The notes below the pieces were generated by a model. That model was given only the letters and a program-made list of their open reading frames with translations, was not told the origin of the DNA and did not search any database. A stretch of DNA of 64,000 bases from Paracidovorax sp031843945 (GTDB lineage Bacteria; Pseudomonadota; Gammaproteobacteria; Burkholderiales; Burkholderiaceae_C), in assembly GCF_031843945.1 (NCBI RefSeq), contig NZ_JAVTJJ010000006.1, positions 62,001 through 126,000 on the forward strand, read 5' to 3'. Numbering within the stretch: the stretch's first letter is position 1; every line of letters begins with the position of its first letter. Positions 51,294 through 58,816 of the stretch are shown here, piece by piece. Made by a program: the position numbers and the translations under genes.

Positions 51294-54286
51294 CAACGGG
51301 CTCCGTCAGGTGGTGGAAAGGCCGGCGTCCCGTCCAGCGGTGCGGTGGCCGCAGCCTGCGCGACGGCGGCTTCACGCTCTGCGCGCGCGTCTTCCATCAG
51401 GCGGGCGTGGTAGCGGTGGCCGCGCACCGATTGGTGGGCAATGGCCGTGAGGATCAGAAGGGTTGAGCCGACCACCAGCGCGAAGACGCCAATGTCGAAG
51501 AACAACGCGCTGGCAATGTGGATCTCTCCGATGACCGGCAGATCGACGTGGGCGGTATGGCTGGTGAGGAAGGGGTAGCCCATCAAGACCGCGCCGGCGC
51601 CGGTGCCGAACGCGAACAGCAACCCGGTGCCGATCCAGCGGCGTGGGTAGAGCGGCAGGTGGGCTTCCACCCACTCCGTGCCCGAGATGATGTACTGAAG
51701 CAGCAGCGCGACGGACATCACCAGGCCGGCGACGAAACCGCCGCCCGGTTCATTGTGGCCCCGCATGAACAGGTAGAACGACACCAGCGTGGCGAAGGGC
51801 AGCAGCAGGCGCACCAGCACGGCGGGCACCATCAGGTAGCCCACGGCGGTGTCGGGGGCGTTGCGCGGGTTCAGCAAGTCGGTCTGCAGATCCGCCGGCA
51901 GGAAGCGTTGCTGTTCGGGCAGGTCCATGGCTTCGCGTGCCGGGCGAAAGCGCCTGAGCAGTGCATACACCGTGAGAGCGACGATGCCCAGGACGACGAT
52001 CTCGCCGAAGGTGTCGAAGCCCCGGAAGTCCACTAACACCACATTGACCACGTTGGTGCCGCCGCCTTCGGTCAGGGCACGTTCGAGGAAGAAGGTGGAA
52101 GCGCTGTCCGCAAAGGGCCGGCTCATCATGGCGAACGCCAGCCAGGCCATGCCGCCACCGGCCGCCACCGCGATCAGCAGGTCGCGCAGGCGGCGGGCGC
52201 GCGCCACGCTCAGGCTGACGTTGGAGCTGCGCAGGCTTTCATCGCGCCGCGGCAGCCAGCGTAGGCCCAGCAGCACCAGGACGGTAGTGACTATCTCTAC
52301 CACCAGCTGCGTCAGTGCGAGGTCGGGCGCAGAGAACCACAAAAAGGTGATGCAGGTGCACAGGCCTGCCCCGCCCATCAGCGTGAGCGCGGCCAGCCGG
52401 TGGTACTTGGCCTGCCAGGCGCCGGCCACGGCGCAGGCAATGCCTAGCGCCCACAGCACGACGAAGGTGGGCGACAGCGGCAACGTGCCTCGGTCGCCTA
52501 GCTTCAAGCCCTGCGTCCACAGCGGCATGGTGCCGGCTGCCAGCGTGGCCAGCACCAGCCAGAGCATCTGCCACTGCAGGCGCTCGGTGGACAGCAGCGC
52601 CCGGCCGGTGCGGCCCGCGCGCGTCAGCAGGGTGAGCGTGCCTTCAAACACGCGCTTGCCGCTGATGCGGTACATGAGTGGAGGCGCATCGACATGGCCG
52701 GCCTGCCGCTGCCAGCGCAAAAACAGGTACAGCGCAATGCCGCCGACCATGGCGACGATGCTCATCACCAGCGGCGTGTTGAAGCCGTGCCAGATCGCCA
52801 GGCTGTATTCAGGCAGGGTGCCGCCCACCACGGGCAGCGCGGCGGCTTCCAGAAACCGCCCCACAGACCAGGCGGGCAGCATGCCGACCACCAGGCAGGC
52901 CAGCACCAGCAACTCGACCGGCACGCGCATCCAGTGCGGTGGCTCGTGCGGCTGGCGGGGCAGGTCGGTGGCAGGCGGGCCCCAGAACACATCGACGATG
53001 AAGCGCAGCGAATAGGCCACGCTGAACATGCCTGCGATGGTGGCCGCCACCGGCAGCGCCACGGCCATGAAGGGCGCGGCGTTGATGTACACCGTCTCGG
53101 CGAAGAACATTTCCTTGGACAGGAAGCCGTTGAGCAGGGGCACGCCCGCCATCGACGCACTGGCCACCATGGCCAGGGTGGCGGTCACCGGCATCATGGT
53201 GCGCAGGCCCGACAGGCGGCGGATGTCGCGGGTGCCCGACTCGTGGTCGATGATGCCTGCCGCCATGAACAGTGACGCCTTGAACGTGGCGTGGTTCATG
53301 ATGTGAAAGACCGCCGCCACGGCCGCCAGCGGGCTGTTGAGTCCGAGCAGCAGGGTGATCAGGCCCAGATGCGAGATGGTGGAATACGCCAGCAGACCTT
53401 TCAGGTCATGCTGGAACATGGCCGCGTAGCCGCCGATCAGCAGCGTGCACATGCCGGCGCCGCCCACCAGCCAGAACCAGGCTTCGGTGTCGCCCAGCAC
53501 CGGCCACATGCGGGCCAGCAGAAACACGCCGGCCTTCACCATGGTGGCCGAGTGCAGATAGGCCGACACCGGCGTGGGCGCGGCCATGGCATTGGGCAGC
53601 CAGAAGTGGAACGGAAACTGCGCGCTCTTGGTGAACGCGCCCAGAAGAACCAGCACCAGTGCGGTCAGATAAAGCGGGTGGTTGCGCACCTGCTGGGCGG
53701 CGGCCAGCACGTGGTCCAGGTCGTAGCTGCCGACGATGTGGCCGATCACCAGCATGCCGGCCAGCATGCACAGCCCACCGGTGCCGGTCACCGTCAGCGC
53801 CATGCGGGCGCCGCGCCGTGCGTCCTTGCGGTGGTGCCAGTAGCCGATCAGCAGGAAGGAGAACAGGCTGGTCAATTCCCAGAAGAACGCCAGCTGGATG
53901 ATGTTGCCCGACAGCACGACGCCGGTCATGGCGCCCATGAAGGCCAGGAAGAACGAGAAGAAGCGCGGCACCGGATCGGCGGCCGACATGTAGTAGCGCG
54001 CATACAGCACCACCAGCGCGCCGATGCCCAGCACCAGCATGCAGAACATCCAGGCGAACCCGTCCATGCGAATGACGAGGTTCAGGCCCAGCGAGGGCAG
54101 CCACATGATTTCCTGCCGTATCACCCCGCCCGCTGCTACCTGCGGAAAGCACAGCGCCACCTGCACGGTGCAGAACACCGCGATCACTCCAGCCAGGGTG
54201 GACTCGGTGTTGCGGGCGTTGGCAGGCAGTAGCGCTGCCAGTACGCTACCGAGGAAAGGCAAAAGGATGAGAAGAACGAGGGGCAT
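51293..54286 (-). CDS. mrpA: Mrp-type Na+/H+ antiporter subunit A with fused MrpB domain
   Basis: A 997-residue membrane subunit that heads the operon. The N-terminal 500 residues form a NuoL-like proton-translocating unit (FFWELTSLFSFLLIGYWHHR with the key Glu; FTKSAQFPFHFWLPNAMAAP). The last 250 residues correspond to MrpB (GYLMVPAVLVRLLLPFATLV, HNEPGGGFVAGLVMSVALLL), so MrpA and MrpB are one polypeptide, as in PhaAB systems. The complex exports Na+ (or K+) in exchange for H+ and supports alkaline and salt tolerance. Confidence 0.95.
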   Translation of the reverse strand: MPLVLLILLPFLGSVLAALLPANARNTESTLAGVIAVFCTVQVALCFPQVAAGGVIRQEIMWLPSLGLNLVIRMDGFAWMFCMLVLGIGALVVLYARYYMSAADPVPRFFSFFLAFMGAMTGVVLSGNIIQLAFFWELTSLFSFLLIGYWHHRKDARRGARMALTVTGTGGLCMLAGMLVIGHIVGSYDLDHVLAAAQQVRNHPLYLTALVLVLLGAFTKSAQFPFHFWLPNAMAAPTPVSAYLHSATMVKAGVFLLARMWPVLGDTEAWFWLVGGAGMCTLLIGGYAAMFQHDLKGLLAYSTISHLGLITLLLGLNSPLAAVAAVFHIMNHATFKASLFMAAGIIDHESGTRDIRRLSGLRTMMPVTATLAMVASASMAGVPLLNGFLSKEMFFAETVYINAAPFMAVALPVAATIAGMFSVAYSLRFIVDVFWGPPATDLPRQPHEPPHWMRVPVELLVLACLVVGMLPAWSVGRFLEAAALPVVGGTLPEYSLAIWHGFNTPLVMSIVAMVGGIALYLFLRWQRQAGHVDAPPLMYRISGKRVFEGTLTLLTRAGRTGRALLSTERLQWQMLWLVLATLAAGTMPLWTQGLKLGDRGTLPLSPTFVVLWALGIACAVAGAWQAKYHRLAALTLMGGAGLCTCITFLWFSAPDLALTQLVVEIVTTVLVLLGLRWLPRRDESLRSSNVSLSVARARRLRDLLIAVAAGGGMAWLAFAMMSRPFADSASTFFLERALTEGGGTNVVNVVLVDFRGFDTFGEIVVLGIVALTVYALLRRFRPAREAMDLPEQQRFLPADLQTDLLNPRNAPDTAVGYLMVPAVLVRLLLPFATLVSFYLFMRGHNEPGGGFVAGLVMSVALLLQYIISGTEWVEAHLPLYPRRWIGTGLLFAFGTGAGAVLMGYPFLTSHTAHVDLPVIGEIHIASALFFDIGVFALVVGSTLLILTAIAHQSVRGHRYHARLMEDARAEREAAVAQAAATAPLDGTPAFPPPDGAR

Positions 54287-54432
54287 GCCCGATCCATTCT
54301 ACGGGCAGCCCCTGCACTGCCGCTATGAAAACCCGAGCAGACGACGGCCATTGGCCGTGCGCCAGCGCCTGAATTGAGTAGGGACCGAAACCGCGTGGCA
54401 ACGCGATTTCGGTGGCGATGCGAAAGGGTTTT

Positions 54433-54732
54433 TCAGCGCTTGGCTGCAGCGGGCGTGGCCGGTGTTGATTGGTAGGCGCTGCCGTTCAACGTCAAACCTT
54501 CCGCCGAAAACTTGGCTGCAGAGCCAGGGCCGACGCCTTGCACCCGGGTGATCAGGTCTTGCCAGTCCTTGAAGGGCGCCTTGCTGCGCTCGGCCAGGAT
54601 GCGGCCCGACACAGCGGGGCCGATGCCCTTGACGGCGTCGAGCTGGGCTTCGCTCGCCTGATTGACGTCAACGGCCGCAAAAGCGGCTGCGGCCCAAAGC
54701 ATGGCTGCCATTGCGGTGATGGTCTTGAACAT
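54433..54732 (-). CDS. ComEA-like helix-hairpin-helix protein
   Basis: A 99-residue exported protein: signal peptide of about 19 residues ending AFA, then two helix-hairpin-helix motifs (DVNQASEAQLDAVKGIGPAV; ITRVQGVGPGSAAKFSA). Such proteins bind DNA in the periplasm during natural transformation; other uptake genes are not nearby. The ATG at 54732 is preceded by the GGGAGC-type sequence. Confidence 0.9.
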   Translation of the reverse strand: MFKTITAMAAMLWAAAAFAAVDVNQASEAQLDAVKGIGPAVSGRILAERSKAPFKDWQDLITRVQGVGPGSAAKFSAEGLTLNGSAYQSTPATPAAAKR

Positions 54733-54880
54733 GGAAGCTCCCTGTCTTGTCGTGATGCGCAGCGACGGTGCTGCGCAGGCAGGGTAGGAGGCCAAGCTGA
54801 CGCGAGCCTGAAAGCTCAGTGGCTCCAACGGGGTTGACCGACGCGGCCTTGGCAGCCTGAGGCGCGAACCGATCAGCGCT

Positions 54881-56038
54881 TCAGAGTTCTTCGACGCGGC
54901 GCGCTGGATAGCTGTCCCAGGTCTGGCAGCCCGGGCATTGCCAGAAATGCTGGCGGGCCTCGAAGCCGCAGGCGGCGCAGCGGTAGCGGGTGAGCGGTTT
55001 GACGGCCAAGTCCAGCGCGCGCTGGATCTGCGGGTGGAACTGCTCGTGGCTCAGCGTTTCCGTCGCCAGCCATTTGGCGGCGGCAACCAGCGACGGTTCC
55101 TTTTCAAGATGGCGCACATACCACTCGCGTCCCGGCCCCTCGGGCGCGCCCGGTGCCAGGTCGAGCGCCACGATGCCTTCCAGCAGATCGAGCGACGGGA
55201 ACTGTTCGTAGTGCCGCAGCAGCAGATCGCGCACCTCGGCAGAGCGCCCGGTAGCGCCGGCCAGTTCCACCAGCAGCGGTGCCGCCAATGGCAGAGCCGC
55301 CGCGGCGTCGTCAGCCAGCTTCAGCAAGACCGCCAGGGCGGCTGGAGCGTCGCCCCTGCGCTGAAGCAGGCGTGCCAGCTCGATGGTGGCGCGGGGCGCA
55401 CTGGGCGCTGCAGCCAGTGCGGATTCCAGCAGCTTTTGCGCAGCCGCCAGATCGCCTTGCGCGGCCTGGGCCAGGGCCTGCTCGCACAGGTAGTGCGCCT
55501 GTCGAGGGCCGAAGTCGCCCTGTTGCGAGCCCTGCATCTTGCAGGCGATGGCTGCGGCCTGCGGCCAGTCGCGTGACCTTTCGTAGATGGCCAAAAGAGC
55601 CATGCGCGCCTGGTTCTCAAAAGGGGTGTTCTCCAGCCGGCGCAGTGCGTCCTCCGCGCGGTCTAGCAGGCCGGCTTTCAGAAAGTCGAGCGCCAGCGCA
55701 TGCTGCGCCCGTTCGCGGTCGGTGCGGCTCAGGTCGCCACGCGACAGCAGGTGTTCATGTACGCGTACGGCCCGGTTGTATTCGCCCCGGCGGCGAAACA
55801 GATTGCCCAGTGCGAAGTGCAGCTCGGACGTGTCCGGGTCGTTCTGCACCGCTTCGATGAAGGCATCGATGGCCTGATCCTGCTGCTCGTTGAGCAGATA
55901 GTTCAAGCCCTTGAAATACGCCTTCGGTGCGCGTCGGTTTTCCTCGCGCAACTGGCGCAGATCGAATCGCGACGCCAGCCAACCCAGGCCAAAAGCCAGG
56001 GGAAAACCGAGCAGTATCCAGCTGAGATCAAATTCCAT
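54881..56038 (-). CDS. lapB: Lipopolysaccharide assembly protein B (YciM)
   Basis: A 385-residue inner-membrane-anchored adaptor that with FtsH controls LpxC turnover and lipopolysaccharide synthesis. An N-terminal membrane helix (about 6-22) is followed by several TPR repeats (about 40-300) and a C-terminal rubredoxin-like metal site with paired CxxC (CAACGFE, CPGC). The ATG at 56038 overlaps lapA by 11 bases. Confidence 0.95.
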   Translation of the reverse strand: MEFDLSWILLGFPLAFGLGWLASRFDLRQLREENRRAPKAYFKGLNYLLNEQQDQAIDAFIEAVQNDPDTSELHFALGNLFRRRGEYNRAVRVHEHLLSRGDLSRTDRERAQHALALDFLKAGLLDRAEDALRRLENTPFENQARMALLAIYERSRDWPQAAAIACKMQGSQQGDFGPRQAHYLCEQALAQAAQGDLAAAQKLLESALAAAPSAPRATIELARLLQRRGDAPAALAVLLKLADDAAAALPLAAPLLVELAGATGRSAEVRDLLLRHYEQFPSLDLLEGIVALDLAPGAPEGPGREWYVRHLEKEPSLVAAAKWLATETLSHEQFHPQIQRALDLAVKPLTRYRCAACGFEARQHFWQCPGCQTWDSYPARRVEEL

Positions 56039-56360
56039 GGAATGGAGGCTGTGGCGATGAGAGGTCGGCGGGCACCAGCGCAGCCGAGGCAGGAGTTGCT
56101 GCAGTCGTAGCGCCGGCAGACGCTTCCACCGCAACGCCAGCCTTGCGGGCCGCGCTGCGATGCTTCCACCAGCGCGGCACCATGCCCAGCACTCCAACGA
56201 CCAGGCCCGCGGCAAAGGCCGTCAGCACGACCAGCACCAGGGGCGCGCGCCATTGCGTGCCGAAGAAGAAATGCACGGTGGCGTCTTGCTGGTTGTTCAG
56301 AGCGAAGGCGAACAGGGTAAAAAAAATGGCTGCCTTGAGCAGCCACAGAAAGTATTTCAT
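56028..56360 (-). CDS. lapA: Lipopolysaccharide assembly protein A domain protein
   Basis: A 110-residue membrane protein with two helices (about 7-22 and 40-62) and the LapA opening MKYFLWLLKAAIFFTLFAFAL followed by NNQQDATVHFFFG. The C-terminal 40 residues are Ala-rich and variable. It overlaps lapB by 11 bp, the standard pairing downstream of ihfB. Confidence 0.93.
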   Translation of the reverse strand: MKYFLWLLKAAIFFTLFAFALNNQQDATVHFFFGTQWRAPLVLVVLTAFAAGLVVGVLGMVPRWWKHRSAARKAGVAVEASAGATTAATPASAALVPADLSSPQPPFHGI

Positions 56361-56463
56361 GCGTCTCCCCAGTGGTGGGGTGATTCTACGGTCGCACTTG
56401 GTGCATCACAGGCCCGTACCCTGCAACGTTCGCATGCAAACATCTGCTGCAAGAGATCAGGGT

Positions 56464-56518
56464 CATTTATGCCTGTAGCGCTTTACACATAAGCGCTAGT
56501 AGCTATGAATTTGATAGC
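56464..56518 (+). repeat. Hairpin repeat copy R9, at the ihfB 3' end
   Basis: CATTTATGCCTGT, stem AGCGCTT...AAGCGCT with loop TACACAT, then AGTAGCTATGAATTTGATAGC. It ends one base from the ihfB stop codon. Confidence 0.9.
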
Positions 56519-56519
56519 A

Positions 56520-56831
56520 TCAGCCGCCGGAAGCATCCTTCATCTCCGCCGTTCGTTGGTCCACCGCTTCGCGCAAGGCTTTGCCTGGCTTGAAATGGGG
56601 CACGCGCTTTTCCGGAATGGCCACCGCTTCGCCGCTGCGCGGGTTGCGGCCCATGCGGGGAGGGCGGTGATTGACTGAAAAACTGCCGAAGCCCCGGATC
56701 TCGATCCGGTGGCCGCGCACCAGTGCATCGCCCACCGCATCCAGAATGGTCTTGACGGCGTGTTCGGCGTCGCGCTGGGTAAGCTGGCTGAACCGCGCGG
56801 CCAGTTCTTCGACGAGGTCTGATCGGGTCAT
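56520..56831 (-). CDS. ihfB: Integration host factor subunit beta
   Basis: DNA-bending HU/IHF-family protein. 103 residues. MTRSDLVEELAARFSQLT and the DNA-binding arm FGSFSVNHRPPRMGRNPRSG with Pro at the tip are the IHF-beta signature. It follows rpsA on the same strand, but a terminator lies in the 109-bp gap, so it probably also has its own promoter. Confidence 0.96.
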   Translation of the reverse strand: MTRSDLVEELAARFSQLTQRDAEHAVKTILDAVGDALVRGHRIEIRGFGSFSVNHRPPRMGRNPRSGEAVAIPEKRVPHFKPGKALREAVDQRTAEMKDASGG

Positions 56832-56861
56832 GGAAGGCTTTGCAGAGACTGAGATGTATCA

Positions 56862-56895
56862 CCAGAAAAGAAGGCGGGCGCCCGAAGCGCCCGCC
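56862..56895 (-). terminator. Rho-independent terminator after rpsA
   Basis: On the minus strand, nine-base stem GGCGGGCGC / GCGCCCGCC with loop TTCGG, followed by TTCTTTTCT. Confidence 0.8.
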
Positions 56896-56940
56896 GTGAC
56901 CTGCCGGCATGCGCCGGCGGGTGTGTGCCGCAGTGGCTGA

Positions 56941-58626
56941 TTACTTCTCGGAGTTGTCCAGCTTGGCGCGCAGCAGGGCGCCCAGGCTGGTCGTGCCGGC
57001 GCTTTCGCGCGTCGATTGCTGCGACAGGTTGGCCATGGCGCCTTGTTCGTCAGCCATGTCCTTGGCCTTGATCGACAGCTGGATGTTGCGGGTCTTGCGA
57101 TCCACGTTTACCACCACGGCCGTGACTTCGTCGCCTTCCTTGAGCACGTTGCGGGCATCTTCCACGCGGTCGCGGGAGATTTCCGAAGCACGCAGGTAGC
57201 CGATGATGTCTTCGCCCAGATCGATTTCAGCGCCACGAGCATCCACGGTCTTGACCTTGCCGGTCACTGTCTGGCCCTTGTCGTTCACCGTCACGAATGT
57301 GGTGAATGGGTCGCCGTCGAGCTGCTTGATGCCCAGCGAGATGCGTTCGCGGTCCACGTCCACAGCAAGCACGATGGCTTCGACTTCCTGGCCCTTCTTG
57401 TAGTTGCGGACAGCGGCTTCACCGGCTTCGTTCCACGACAGGTCGGACAGGTGAACCAGGCCGTCGATGCCGGCAGCCAGGCCCACGAACACGCCGAAGT
57501 CGGTGATCGACTTGATCGGGCCCTTGACGCGGTCGCCGCGCTTGGTGTTCTGCGCGAACTCTTGCCATGGGTTGGCCTTGCACTGCTTCATGCCCAGGCT
57601 GATGCGGCGCTTGTCTTCGTCGATCTCGAGGACCATGACTTCGACTTCGTCACCCAGCGACACGAGCTTGGAAGGAGCGATGTTCTTGTTCGTCCAGTCC
57701 ATTTCGGACACGTGAACCAGGCCTTCGATGCCGGGTTCCAGTTCCACGAATGCGCCGTAGTCGGCAATGTTCGTGACCTTGCCGAACAGGCGGGTGGCCG
57801 ATGGATAACGGCGCGAAACGCCCATCCATGGATCGTCGCCCATTTGCTTCAGACCCAGCGAGACACGGTTCTTTTCGGTGTCGAACTTCAGGATCTTGGC
57901 CATGATTTCCTGGCCAGCCGTCACCACTTCGGAGGGGTGACGCACGCGGCGCCATGCCATGTCGGTGATGTGCAGCAGGCCGTCGATGCCGCCCAGGTCC
58001 ACGAACGCACCGTATTCGGTGATGTTCTTGACCACGCCTTGGACGATGGAGCCTTCCTTGAGGGTTTCCATCAGCTTGGCGCGCTCTTCGCCCATCGACG
58101 CTTCCACCACGGCGCGGCGGCTCAGCACCACGTTGTTGCGCTTGCGGTCGAGCTTGATGACCTTGAATTCGAGGGTCTTGTTTTCGTAAGGCGTCAGGTC
58201 CTTGATCGGACGCGTGTCGATCAGCGAGCCTGGCAGGAAGGCGCGGATGCCGTTGACCAGCACCGTCAGGCCGCCCTTGACCTTGCCGCTGGTCGTGCCG
58301 GTGACGAACTCGCCGGATTCCAGGGCCTTTTCCAGGGCCAGCCACGAGGCCAGGCGCTTGGCGGTGTCACGCGACAGGATGGTGTCGCCGTAACCGTTTT
58401 CGATCGAGCCGATGGCCACGGAGACGAAATCGCCCACCTGGACTTCGACTTCGCCCTTGTCGTTCTTGAACTCTTCCAGCGGCACGTAGGCTTCGGACTT
58501 GAGGCCTGCGTTCACCACGACGAAGTTGTGCTCAACGCGCACGACTTCAGCGGTGATGACTTCGCCAGGGCGCATTTCGGTGCGCGTCAACGACTCTTCA
58601 AAAAGGGCGGCAAAAGATTCAGACAT
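56941..58626 (-). CDS. rpsA: 30S ribosomal protein S1
   Basis: mRNA-binding ribosomal protein needed to initiate on structured messages. 561 residues with six S1 repeats; repeats 3-6 show the characteristic GAFVDLGGIDGLLHI and GAFVELEPGIEGLVHVSEMDW cores. AGGA lies six bases before the ATG. The 190-bp leader holds an inverted repeat near the start that may mediate autoregulation. Confidence 0.97.
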   Translation of the reverse strand: MSESFAALFEESLTRTEMRPGEVITAEVVRVEHNFVVVNAGLKSEAYVPLEEFKNDKGEVEVQVGDFVSVAIGSIENGYGDTILSRDTAKRLASWLALEKALESGEFVTGTTSGKVKGGLTVLVNGIRAFLPGSLIDTRPIKDLTPYENKTLEFKVIKLDRKRNNVVLSRRAVVEASMGEERAKLMETLKEGSIVQGVVKNITEYGAFVDLGGIDGLLHITDMAWRRVRHPSEVVTAGQEIMAKILKFDTEKNRVSLGLKQMGDDPWMGVSRRYPSATRLFGKVTNIADYGAFVELEPGIEGLVHVSEMDWTNKNIAPSKLVSLGDEVEVMVLEIDEDKRRISLGMKQCKANPWQEFAQNTKRGDRVKGPIKSITDFGVFVGLAAGIDGLVHLSDLSWNEAGEAAVRNYKKGQEVEAIVLAVDVDRERISLGIKQLDGDPFTTFVTVNDKGQTVTGKVKTVDARGAEIDLGEDIIGYLRASEISRDRVEDARNVLKEGDEVTAVVVNVDRKTRNIQLSIKAKDMADEQGAMANLSQQSTRESAGTTSLGALLRAKLDNSEK

Positions 58627-58637
58627 GTATTTCCTAG

Positions 58638-58706
58638 AGCCGCAAACAGGTTTCCGACAGCACCATTGCCATCGTTTCTAAGGCTGCCTGCGGAGGTTTT
58701 GCGGCT
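58638..58706 (-). promoter_or_regulatory. Structured rpsA leader
   Basis: AGCCGCAAA (58638-58646) pairs with TTTGCGGCT (58698-58706), enclosing about 50 nt. The 3' arm reaches to within a few bases of the rpsA Shine-Dalgarno. Such a structure could be the autogenous control site for S1; this is inference. Confidence 0.4.
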
Positions 58707-58816
58707 TGGGAGCCGCGGTTCGGTTGAGAACCACACGAGCCGGGCGCTGACAGCGCGGCGGGGGCTCGGTGGGCCCGTGCAGGGCGGTTTCACGCCCTAC
58801 AGTGCTGGCCCATGCG

